A stretch of DNA of 64,000 nt, taken from the NCBI RefSeq assembly GCF_026870175.2, contig NZ_CP113977.2, positions 4,154,001-4,218,000 of the forward strand, read 5' to 3'. Made by a program: the position numbers and the translations under genes. The first letter of the stretch is position 1, and each line of letters begins with the position of its first letter. Shown one piece after another: positions 1 through 8,807 of this stretch. The notes beneath the pieces were generated by a model. The model was not told where the DNA came from and searched no databases. It worked only from the letters and a program-made list of their open reading frames with translations. This DNA is from Flavobacterium aestivum (GTDB lineage: Bacteria > Bacteroidota > Bacteroidia > Flavobacteriales > Flavobacteriaceae).

Positions 1-2916
1 ACTCCGGAAAGTCCTTTGATGTTTACATCTCAAAGCGAGCAAAATCGCTTAAACACAATTACAACAGAGGACAAAACCTATATCAGAATGCTTTTTGATT
101 ATTATTCGGTTCAAGAGTTATTGAATTATACTATTCCAAAGGATATGAGTCTTACGGATGCCTTAGCTCCGCATACTATATATCCTGATAGTGAAGAGAT
201 ATTTGCGGATTATTTTAAACTCTATTTTAGAGATAGTCTTCCTCAAATAGAATATGCAAAAATTATTAGTATAGAAAGTGATCCAACCAATAGCGTCATA
301 TCAACTGTTAAAATCAAAGGATATACCGTTATGAGCACCGGTGAAGTAATCAGTCTGACGATAAATGATGTGAATAAAGATCGATTCATTGGAGGAATTT
401 TAACTATTGGAGATCAAAACTTTGTTGTTACCAAAGTTTATTTTGAAGGAGATGTTGAAAAAGTCGATGTAATGAACAAAGAAGTAGCTTCCAGTATTGT
501 ATCTGAAGGAAATGCGACTATCGATTCTGAACAGATAAAAGCGATTAAAATTCCTGAAAACGGATTATGCACTTTGGTTGAGAACATGTTAACGCCTTCA
601 AATTGGCATCAACCAGGACCTATTAATTTTCAAGTTCAATATCCGGCTAATTTAAAATCTGTTCATAGAGAAATCATTCAGCCAAAAGACAGTCAGGGCA
701 ATGGTGATTTACAAATAGAAAAAACAAGAGGAATTTGGGAAACAGCAAATATCGAAAGAGTTGAAGAAACAGTGTATGAAACAGATGCAAATGGAGATGA
801 GGTACCATTGCCTGGAACCAAACACTTGGGGCTATATAAACTAACTTTTACTGATTTTAAATTACCTCAACACACTCAATATAAAGGAGAAAACATCGAA
901 AACTCGGTAGAATGGTTTAATGGTATCGTTCGATTGTTTACTAAAAGCTCTGTAGAGTCAGGAAGTACAATACCTGTAAAATCAAGAAAAGAGTTCAAAG
1001 TAGTACGAACAGAGAATATAGGGACTACTAATGATTTAGTGTTGTATATCAATGATACGAATTTTAAATTAGGACAAAACGGTAGCACATCGATGGATCC
1101 AAATTATGATGAAATTATAGTTGGGAATCAAAAAGTGAATTATTATCCAAGCTATAAAGTATATCTTTTTGCCAATCCTGCGTATGGTTTAACGAAAGCA
1201 AATATACTTCCAAGAACGGGAGAAAGCACACACTATTCGATATTTGGAATTAGTGGTCATTCTAATAAATTTGACTACGATTCAAAAATTAGTACGCCAA
1301 GCCCGATGTATGCTGTTAGAATCGAAGAGCCAGTTAGACCGGAACAACCAGAAGGAGCTTTGTATGCCACTCGACCTGATTTCTTTAAACGTTCTACTTA
1401 TACATTTACAACCAAATACAATCATAAACCATATGGTGTATTGCATTACAGAGCCAGTGATGAAGCAATATTAAGTACTTTATACGAAAGAGGAACCATT
1501 ACTACGATCCGTGAAAAACTAAAACTACTTGGTGGAAATAATGAAACCTATTTCACCAATAGATGGGAAAACTTTTTAGATTTCAATACACTAGAAACAC
1601 AAGCAAATTATACAGAATTTCCAACAGAAGGTGATCCTTTACTCAAATTTCGTTTGCCCGTACCAGACAATGTACAATTAATCAAATCAATTAATGATTT
1701 TATCGATTGGCATAATCAAACACAAAATAAAACGGTAGCAAAAATTAGTTCATTATCGGCACTCAATCAGGTTATAATTTCTACAGCAGATGGAATTGAA
1801 CAGAATTTATTAGCGATTCACTTTATAGAACAAGCCATTCACTCAGCATTTGTACCACTAACGGAAGTACCAGTTATCTATGATTTTATTAATGATGATC
1901 CAACATATGTTCCTATTGCTAAGAAACAAACCATCAAAGATAAAAATGGACATATTTTAAAACCAACCGATCCTGATTTTGATATGGCTCCAATGATGAA
2001 AATTGTGGATATCGCAGAAAACAAAGTACAGTTTACTGATTTCAGTTTAGACGGAACCTCGAATAACTTTTATTTCTATGGAGTACGTGAAATGGATATT
2101 AAAATGAATTTTGGAGAGTTTAGCCCTTTCAAAGGCCCTATAAAATTAGTATCGTCAAATCCGCCTCAAGCACCAGAAATTAAGCGAATCATGCCAGTCT
2201 TAGAGAATCCGGTTTTAGGTATTAAACCAGCTATTCAAATAGAGTTGAATCCTTATCATCCAGAGCATAAGATCAAGAAAATAAGTATATATCGTGCTAC
2301 TTCAATGCTTAATGCGCAATCGATAAGAACAATGACTCTTGCCAAAGAAGTTGTAATTAGTGAAGACACATTGTCTCCTGATTTCGAAAATATCTGGTCA
2401 GTCTATGATGAGTTTGAAGATTTAGAAAGCATTCCTTTTGGAGATGGCCTCTTTTACAGGCTTACTGTTTCACGAGAAATTGAATATGCAGATCCAAGTT
2501 CGTCAGAACTGAATCCTATTATCAATATTGATTATACACCGTCACAACCATCAAAAATCACTGCTACAGTTATTGCCGATGCGGTTTCGCCTCAATCACC
2601 TGTATTACATGCAACAGGAACTCCTACAGGAGCAAATGAGTCTGTGTTAAAACCAGTAGTTTTCAATTGGGAGAAAACAGTTCACAATGGAAAATACCAT
2701 CTCTATAAGATGAACAATCAAGGAAATTGGGATAAAATCCATGAGACTGTCTCCAACGGAAATGCTATCGTTCAGCCTTTACTAGAAACTAAATTAGGAA
2801 GTGATGAATTGATTATTAAGACTGTTGATGCCGAAAGAATCTACCATCATTTCAAAGTAATCTCTGTGAACTCTTCAGGTATGTACAGCAGTGAAGAAAA
2901 AATTATAACCCTATAA
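1..2916 (+). CDS. Large phage-tail-like structural protein, 5' end cut by window
   Basis: The reading frame is open from base 1, and the first visible start-like codon (TTG at 16) sits in the middle of open frame, so the gene begins left of the window. The 966 or more visible residues are soluble, beta-rich and free of membrane segments. The last 250 residues look like tandem fibronectin-III-like domains: repeated P-x-AP beta-strands, with xxIYRA and YHLYKM strand motifs near residues 760 and 900. I recognise no catalytic motif. Two tail-fibre-type genes follow, so a tail, baseplate or injection-particle component is the best inference from context. It could also be a large secreted adhesin. 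A hairpin follows the stop. Confidence 0.6.
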   Translation, partial: TPESPLMFTSQSEQNRLNTITTEDKTYIRMLFDYYSVQELLNYTIPKDMSLTDALAPHTIYPDSEEIFADYFKLYFRDSLPQIEYAKIISIESDPTNSVISTVKIKGYTVMSTGEVISLTINDVNKDRFIGGILTIGDQNFVVTKVYFEGDVEKVDVMNKEVASSIVSEGNATIDSEQIKAIKIPENGLCTLVENMLTPSNWHQPGPINFQVQYPANLKSVHREIIQPKDSQGNGDLQIEKTRGIWETANIERVEETVYETDANGDEVPLPGTKHLGLYKLTFTDFKLPQHTQYKGENIENSVEWFNGIVRLFTKSSVESGSTIPVKSRKEFKVVRTENIGTTNDLVLYINDTNFKLGQNGSTSMDPNYDEIIVGNQKVNYYPSYKVYLFANPAYGLTKANILPRTGESTHYSIFGISGHSNKFDYDSKISTPSPMYAVRIEEPVRPEQPEGALYATRPDFFKRSTYTFTTKYNHKPYGVLHYRASDEAILSTLYERGTITTIREKLKLLGGNNETYFTNRWENFLDFNTLETQANYTEFPTEGDPLLKFRLPVPDNVQLIKSINDFIDWHNQTQNKTVAKISSLSALNQVIISTADGIEQNLLAIHFIEQAIHSAFVPLTEVPVIYDFINDDPTYVPIAKKQTIKDKNGHILKPTDPDFDMAPMMKIVDIAENKVQFTDFSLDGTSNNFYFYGVREMDIKMNFGEFSPFKGPIKLVSSNPPQAPEIKRIMPVLENPVLGIKPAIQIELNPYHPEHKIKKISIYRATSMLNAQSIRTMTLAKEVVISEDTLSPDFENIWSVYDEFEDLESIPFGDGLFYRLTVSREIEYADPSSSELNPIINIDYTPSQPSKITATVIADAVSPQSPVLHATGTPTGANESVLKPVVFNWEKTVHNGKYHLYKMNNQGNWDKIHETVSNGNAIVQPLLETKLGSDELIIKTVDAERIYHHFKVISVNSSGMYSSEEKIITL

Positions 2917-2924
2917 ATCTAAAA

Positions 2925-2954
2925 AAATGCCAATGACTAAACTCATTGGCATTT
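2925..2954 (+). terminator. Hairpin after the large structural gene
   Basis: The arms TGCCAATGA and TCATTGGCA flank a 6-base loop just after the stop codon. A preceding A-run and a short TTTAAAA tail suggest a weak or bidirectional terminator. The string GCCAATGACTAA recurs in the terminator that ends the fibre cluster near 11.1 kb. Confidence 0.55.
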
Positions 2955-3006
2955 AAAACTGGTTCATCAAATAAATAATTATAGCACGAAAATAAATTAA
3001 AACAAC

Positions 3007-6000
3007 ATGGCAACAAGCAGAATCAACATTAGTAACAAATTTGAAAATGGTGATATTCCTTCACAAAACGATTTCGGGGAAATTTTTGATAGTTTCGTTC
3101 ATAAAGACGAAGATAAAGCCAATTTTCAAATGGTCGAAGCCGGAATCGATAACCAGCATTATGTAACACCAGCGCTTTTGAATACAGGTTTACGAAATAT
3201 AGGAATCATTACTGGTAATTGTTATATGCCATTCAAAGAGCATATTGACAATTTTAGCGGCACTACTCTATCGTTAGAAAAATTGCCTATCCAATATAGT
3301 GTTAAGGTGTATAAGAATGGGCAACTATTACTTGAAGGAGAAGATTATACCATAAATTACGATACAGCAGTAATTACTTTTTCTTCAAATGTAAGCAATA
3401 GAAATATCGAAGTAGATTATTGGTATAAAAATTTGAGTCCCAATCCTGGAAACGGATCAGGTACTGCTATTGATCTCACCAATTTTCTACATACAACAGG
3501 AAATGAAACTAAAAGTGGTATCTTAACTTTTAACAACACTACTCCTACTTCAACAAACGGTATTGTATTAACAAATAGTGGTGCTACAGCTACAGCACTT
3601 GATGTTACTAATAGTAGTGCAGGAAATGGAATTGCTATGTCAAATTCATCAACAGGAACTGCTGTTAAATTATCAAATACCGGAGATGGGGTTGCGATAA
3701 ATTTAAACTCAGCAACTGCATCAACAGGTGATCTATTACAAGTAGCAAAAAATAATGTTGTTAAAACAAAAATTGACAGCGAAGGAAATGTAACAGCACC
3801 AAAGTTTACTACTACTGGTGGCACAAATACACAGTTTATTAAAGGAGATGGTACACTTGACCCTACAGTTTACGCAAATAATAATTTTGTAATTCATACT
3901 ACAGGAAACGAATCAAAAGACGGAGCATTAAACTTAACTCACGATACTTCGCAACAAGATGTTCTTACCATTACCAAAAACAATAGTGCCAACTGTTTAA
4001 AACTAGTACAAAATTCTAGTTCTAACGCTACTACCTCTACTTTTGATACCACTACAGCCAATGTTAACAGAAAAGCGATCAGTGTTCAAAAAATACAGCA
4101 AGAAAACGCATTTATCACGCACGATGGGAATGTCACTGGAACCTCATTTACAACATTAAATGAAAAAGCCGATATTACTGACGGATTTTTAACTTTAGCT
4201 GGTTCTGCTTCTCCAGCTGCATCACAAGGTCACGCAAAATTATACGCCAAAACTGACGGTACTACCGACATGTATGTAATGGGAAGTGATGGTGTGGAAA
4301 AGAAAATTGGTGGCGTTGTTGATTTATCAGGTAAAGAAAATACTATTGCTCCAGGATCAACTGCTCAATATTACAGAGGTGATAAAACTTGGCAGACACT
4401 TGATAAAACAGCTGTTGGTCTTGCTAATATTGATAATACTAGCGATTTAAATAAGCCTGTTTCTATGGCTACGCAGGTGGCTCTAAATAATGTACTACAT
4501 AAAACTGGATTCAGTACAGAAACTAAAACGGGAGAATTAGTTATTGATAGTGGTACTACTGGGATTAGTGGTTTAAAATTAACTCGAATAACTCAACCAA
4601 GAAGTACTTATGCTACTATTCCTTCTTCAAATTATGGCTTAATTAATATAGGAAATGTGTTTTACACAACTAATGCAACATTAGTAAAAATTGAAAATAC
4701 AGTTTCTAGCTCTATAGGCCCTAATAGAGGGAGTACATACTCATTATGCTATAATAACAATGATAACAAAATATACATAGGAGGAAATTTGAGTAGAATT
4801 CATTCTGTAAATCCAGATGGAACTGGTAGTGTAATCGTCGCTACATTTACGGCAAACGATCAATATTTTTATGGGATAACCGTAGCTAGTGACAATAATA
4901 TATATGTTTTAGATTACACTAGTGGAAATATTCATAGAAGTACACCAGCAGGAGTAAAAACAGAAAACTTTGCAAATGTAGGAGCATATTATAATACTGG
5001 ATTGATAAGCGGAAATAATGGATTTATCTATGCAGCACATGACAACTCTATAAAAAAAATAAATATAGCCAATGGTGTAGTAACTAATTTAGTTACTACA
5101 ACTAAAAGTATTTACTCACTGTTTTTGCATTCTGACGGATATATCTATATGAATAATTTAGATTCTGTTGCTAAGGTTTTATTAGATGGAACCAACTTAA
5201 CAGAAAATTGGGTATCTGGACTTTCGTCTCCAAATAGAGCAGAATATGGAATATGCAGCCAAGGAGGAGAATTATATATTAAAGATAATAATACAATATC
5301 AAAATTAATTCAATCACAAAAAACCCTTAAAACAGATTCCTCAGGATTAGTTGTAAGCTCAACATATTTAGAAGATGTTCCATATTTAAAAGCTTCTGAT
5401 GTTGATTTATCGACTTATGCCAAATTAGCATCTCCTACATTTACAGGAGTACCAACCGCGCCAACAGCTACTGCAGGAACTAATACTGATCAAATTGCTA
5501 CAACAGCTTTTGTTATAGCGAATACATCTTCTAGTATACCACATTTAGAATCTAATAATACAAATAAAACTGTTTGGAATAATGGACAAGGAAATATTGC
5601 TACCAACACATCCTTTGGAGAAAATGCATTAAAATCTAATACAACTGGTTATGGTAATACAGCACTGGGAAATGATAGTTTACCCGATAATACTTCTGGA
5701 TCAGCCAATACAGCTATAGGCGCATCATCACTTAGATTAAATATTTCAGGAAACGAAAATACCGCAGTTGGTTTTTATTCTCTTTTAAACTGTAAAGGCA
5801 GCAAAAATACCGCGATAGGAAAAAATGCAGGTTCATATCTATCAACGGGAGACAATAACATTTTTATAGGTAGAGAAACTGGTTCAGGAATAACTACAGG
5901 GTCCGGAAATGTAATAATAGGATATACTGCAACATCTCCAGCAACACTTACAAACAATATAATTATTGCCAATGGAGCTGGAACTATAGCGGCTCAACAT

Positions 6001-6171
6001 GATGGTACAAACTGGACATTTCGTGGGCAAATTAACAAAACTGGATTCGATGTGGCACCACTAACTTCTACAAGTGCAGGTAATCCAGGCGAAATTAGAA
6101 TAACTGATGATTACATATATGTCTGTAAGCAAACAAATCTTTGGGTAAGAACTGCATTAACATCCTGGTAA
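3007..6171 (+). CDS. Tail-fibre protein with internal beta-propeller
   Basis: This 1054-residue protein has a modular fibre layout. An N-terminal segment (about 1-145) ends in a small beta-domain. The unit HTTGNExKxGxL occurs near residues 160 and 296, with a variant near 498. Residues about 540-765 resemble an NHL/SMP-30-like propeller with recurring blades such as NNIYVLD, NGFIYAAHD and DGYIYMNN. At about 810-840 lies the phage-fibre motif PTFTGVPTAP...TTAFV. Residues about 880-975 are NTAxG repeats typical of trimeric beta-roll fibre shafts. The C-terminus resembles a fibre tip. Host or surface recognition by a phage or injection particle is the likely role. The propeller is the unusual part. 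There is no signal peptide, as expected for a particle protein. Confidence 0.8.
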   Translation: MATSRINISNKFENGDIPSQNDFGEIFDSFVHKDEDKANFQMVEAGIDNQHYVTPALLNTGLRNIGIITGNCYMPFKEHIDNFSGTTLSLEKLPIQYSVKVYKNGQLLLEGEDYTINYDTAVITFSSNVSNRNIEVDYWYKNLSPNPGNGSGTAIDLTNFLHTTGNETKSGILTFNNTTPTSTNGIVLTNSGATATALDVTNSSAGNGIAMSNSSTGTAVKLSNTGDGVAINLNSATASTGDLLQVAKNNVVKTKIDSEGNVTAPKFTTTGGTNTQFIKGDGTLDPTVYANNNFVIHTTGNESKDGALNLTHDTSQQDVLTITKNNSANCLKLVQNSSSNATTSTFDTTTANVNRKAISVQKIQQENAFITHDGNVTGTSFTTLNEKADITDGFLTLAGSASPAASQGHAKLYAKTDGTTDMYVMGSDGVEKKIGGVVDLSGKENTIAPGSTAQYYRGDKTWQTLDKTAVGLANIDNTSDLNKPVSMATQVALNNVLHKTGFSTETKTGELVIDSGTTGISGLKLTRITQPRSTYATIPSSNYGLINIGNVFYTTNATLVKIENTVSSSIGPNRGSTYSLCYNNNDNKIYIGGNLSRIHSVNPDGTGSVIVATFTANDQYFYGITVASDNNIYVLDYTSGNIHRSTPAGVKTENFANVGAYYNTGLISGNNGFIYAAHDNSIKKINIANGVVTNLVTTTKSIYSLFLHSDGYIYMNNLDSVAKVLLDGTNLTENWVSGLSSPNRAEYGICSQGGELYIKDNNTISKLIQSQKTLKTDSSGLVVSSTYLEDVPYLKASDVDLSTYAKLASPTFTGVPTAPTATAGTNTDQIATTAFVIANTSSSIPHLESNNTNKTVWNNGQGNIATNTSFGENALKSNTTGYGNTALGNDSLPDNTSGSANTAIGASSLRLNISGNENTAVGFYSLLNCKGSKNTAIGKNAGSYLSTGDNNIFIGRETGSGITTGSGNVIIGYTATSPATLTNNIIIANGAGTIAAQHDGTNWTFRGQINKTGFDVAPLTSTSAGNPGEIRITDDYIYVCKQTNLWVRTALTSW

Positions 6172-6299
6172 TTAAACCATAAGCTATCTACTCAATTTTA
6201 AAAAGATTAAACAATAATTTTTAAAAGGTATATAACAAAAAATTAAATAACCTAAAAAAATTATTCCAAAAACTCGAAAATACATTAAAATAATAAAAA

Positions 6300-6572
6300 A
6301 TGGAAAACACAACAATCAATAAAGAAGAATCAAAAACAATCAATCCAGAACAATTAAAGAAGTTACAGGATTTTAATGCATTCATGGACAAAGCCAGATT
6401 GTCATTAGGAGAATTATCGATTCAATATGAATTTCAAAAAGCTGATATTTTGAGTCAGATTGCCGTTCAGCAACAAAACTTCAATGAACTGGAAAAAGCA
6501 ATCAAAGAGGAATACGGAGACATTCGAGTGAATATTGAAACAGGTGAAATTGTAAAACAAAAAAAGCAATAA
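6300..6572 (+). CDS. Small coiled-coil protein of the fibre cluster
   Basis: This is a 90-residue, charged, almost entirely helical protein. Heptad-like hydrophobic spacing through residues 18-75 predicts a coiled coil, and there is no signal peptide or membrane segment. It lies 128 bases after the fibre gene on the same strand. A chaperone or assembly factor for the fibre is possible, but no family is recognised and the function is unknown. Confidence 0.6.
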   Translation: MENTTINKEESKTINPEQLKKLQDFNAFMDKARLSLGELSIQYEFQKADILSQIAVQQQNFNELEKAIKEEYGDIRVNIETGEIVKQKKQ

Positions 6573-6576
6573 ACTC

Positions 6577-6846
6577 TTGAAAACAATTTTAGAACAGTTA
6601 ATAGGAACCACAGATTTATCAACCTATTTGACATAGTTCCTTTTAGCCTTTATTGGGACTTTTACAGCGATTATAATTCGGGCAAAGTCTAAGTACAAAT
6701 ACAGTGACGATACTCCTTATCGTTCATTCTGATTTTTCTTTCTTCAGGATAACCTGATTTATAGCTCACAACTTTAGTTGGAGCAACTAGTGATGAATTA
6801 GCATTGCTCTTTGCAAAATTTAGCATTAACAGCTATAAAATAATTT
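6577..6846 (+). pseudogene. Degraded small membrane-protein gene
   Basis: Starting at TTG 6577 the sequence reads KTILEQLIGTTDLSTYLT, then TAG, then in the same frame FLLAFIGTFTAIIIRAKSKY and a short polar tail, then TGA, then FFFLQDNLIYSSQL and TAG. A second frame continues from about 6768 with TTLVGATSDELALLFAKFSI until a stop near 6846. The pieces have coding-like composition and together look like a protein of about 85-90 residues with a hydrophobic helix, broken by two in-frame stops and one frameshift. A holin-like or other small phage-type membrane protein is possible. The identity is unknown; the broken state is read directly from the sequence. Confidence 0.5.
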
Positions 6847-6891
6847 AATAATTAAGACTAGGACAAGTCATAATCACTTATTAAACAAAAT

Positions 6892-7689
6892 ATGGAATAT
6901 TACAATAAAGCCAAGTCATTGACTGCAACAAAAAATGATTGTGCTGCTGGAGTCATTGGTACTTCCGTCACTCTTACCGCTAATGCAAACCAGTTTGTAT
7001 CGACCATAAGTCTCGAAGATGCCAATGCAAAAGCAGATGCATGGTTGATTGCAAATGTACAGGCATATGCAAATAATGCAGGAACATGTAGGATTACTGC
7101 ATGGAGAGGAATAAATCCTTCTTGTGTGGTAGAACCTACAACAACACTATCTCCTTTTAACTATATGGTCATTAGATACAAATGGGCATTAGGAGCTGGA
7201 CAAGATTTTGACACTTATACCGGAATCGTAAACTCGGGAACTTCTCTGGATAATAAATGGATGGGCTGGGGACATAATTTTGGGAATGAACTCCCTAATG
7301 ACACCATCGCAGCAGACTCGTATATCATGTGGGCTGGAGATAATACACAAGCAAATGGTATAGAAAGTTGTTTGGTAAATTTTAGTAAAATAACTGCGGA
7401 CTACCCTACTCTTAACACAATTCAGGTAAGAATGGCTGGTTCATGGTATACTTCTGTCGGTACAGGAAATATAGATATTGAAGTAACTACCTATTTGGGC
7501 GGAACAATGGTTAAGACAGGATATGATATGATTAATGTTGGCGGAACTATGATTGACCAAAAGAATTTTTCTAAAAAAGTACCAATACAAGGTAAAGCTT
7601 TGGCCCAAAATATAGAATCTGTTACTAATCTTGGGTACATAACGTATTCCAAAAACTCCTCTACAGGGCAAATTGTAATAACTTATTAA
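6892..7689 (+). CDS. DUF5977-domain protein with unknown beta-rich C-terminus
   Basis: This is a 265-residue protein without a signal peptide. Residues about 1-66 fit the Bacteroidota DUF5977 module, with its Cys, the DANAKADAW helix and the closing YANNAGTC. Residues about 85-265 form a beta-rich domain with aromatic strands such as FNYMVIRYKW, which I do not recognise. A closely similar DUF5977 module is in the next gene, 10 bases downstream, so the pair probably arose by module duplication and is co-transcribed. DUF5977 modules are common in large Bacteroidota surface proteins; here the location points to a particle-associated or cargo protein. The function is unknown. Confidence 0.75.
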   Translation: MEYYNKAKSLTATKNDCAAGVIGTSVTLTANANQFVSTISLEDANAKADAWLIANVQAYANNAGTCRITAWRGINPSCVVEPTTTLSPFNYMVIRYKWALGAGQDFDTYTGIVNSGTSLDNKWMGWGHNFGNELPNDTIAADSYIMWAGDNTQANGIESCLVNFSKITADYPTLNTIQVRMAGSWYTSVGTGNIDIEVTTYLGGTMVKTGYDMINVGGTMIDQKNFSKKVPIQGKALAQNIESVTNLGYITYSKNSSTGQIVITY

Positions 7690-7699
7690 AAAATAAAGT

Positions 7700-8575
7700 A
7701 TGGGGAATACAGGATATAAATCTTTTGCGTCACTTGAGTTATACTTCACAGATGACAATAGTTCAGCAGGAGTAACAAAACCAAATGTAGTCACAGATCC
7801 GGATTACATTGCACCGGTTTTAGATACTGCAACTTGTGCTCCAAGTACAAGATATTATAGTGTAGAAAGAAATTTAAGTGCGGTAAAAAACAACTGCGGA
7901 AATGGATATAGCGGAAGTAAAGTAGTACTTACCTCCTATCCAAATCAATTTTTTTCTACTACTAGTGTAGCAGATGCTAATGCACAAGCAGATGCATGGC
8001 TAGCTGCAAATGTACAAACTTATGCAAATAATGCAGGAGTATGTGAAATTACCCAGACCCCGCCACATGGTGGTGGAGGTGGTAATGGCTGCTTTGTTGA
8101 AGGTACATTAATTACATTACCTGATGGTTCAAGCAAAGCAATCGAAGAATTACAGCTTGATCAACTGCTGCTTTCTTCTGAAATTGAAACATTAATTGAT
8201 ACCAATAATGCCAATGAATTGTACAAATGGTCCTCTGACTATTTATCAGAAAGTAGAATTACATCACCAATAACCAAAATATCGCAGAAAGTCGCCTATA
8301 AAACAATGATTATTAATCAAGGATTGTTAGAGGCTACTCCAACTCACCTACAACTGATTCAACGTGATGGTTTTTGGAGATTTATTCCTTTAGGAGATAT
8401 TCTGGTTGGAGACAATTTATATACTATCAACAATGAGATTATACTGGTTACATCAGTTACGATTAACTTAGAAGAAAGAAAGATCTATCCGCTGACATTA
8501 AATCCATTTCATACCTATTTTGCAAATGGAATTTTAACTCATAATTATAAGGAAGCACAAAGTCCAAATCCATAA
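7700..8575 (+). CDS. DUF5977 protein with C-terminal Hint autoprocessing domain
   Basis: This 291-residue protein starts at ATG, 10 bases after the previous gene. Residues about 50-115 are a DUF5977 module. A glycine-rich linker (about 123-130) leads to a Hint (hedgehog/intein) domain at 131-282. The domain has Cys131 opening block A (CFVEGTLI), the block B motif T213-P-T-H216, and a block G ending in His281-Asn282. Residue 283 is Tyr, not Cys, Ser or Thr, and only nine residues follow. Classic splicing is therefore unlikely; cleavage at Cys131 or after Asn282, as in bacterial intein-like domains, is the expected chemistry. By inference the DUF5977 part is released or attached elsewhere. The location among tail-fibre genes is notable. 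Confidence 0.85.
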   Translation: MGNTGYKSFASLELYFTDDNSSAGVTKPNVVTDPDYIAPVLDTATCAPSTRYYSVERNLSAVKNNCGNGYSGSKVVLTSYPNQFFSTTSVADANAQADAWLAANVQTYANNAGVCEITQTPPHGGGGGNGCFVEGTLITLPDGSSKAIEELQLDQLLLSSEIETLIDTNNANELYKWSSDYLSESRITSPITKISQKVAYKTMIINQGLLEATPTHLQLIQRDGFWRFIPLGDILVGDNLYTINNEIILVTSVTINLEERKIYPLTLNPFHTYFANGILTHNYKEAQSPNP

Positions 8576-8807
8576 ATTCTAATCTGATTTTAGCCACTAA
8601 AACAATTAATCTATTCAAAATCTTCAGGATTTCTCCCAAATTCAGTATTAGATTTTTTTAAACCAAAAACAATAATTAGCACCTCCTCCATTACAATTGA
8701 GTCTTTTTTTTCTCTTAACTATTTAATACAAAATTTGGGTTGACTAAACTAAAGTTTTGAATCAATTAGGTCAAAAATCAAATAATTAATCATTAAAAAA
8801 TATAAAA

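Noticed and set aside
3417..3824. 135-codon minus-strand ORF inside the tail-fibre gene
   Set aside because: It is antisense to a clear coding frame and its content mirrors the repetitive fibre codons.
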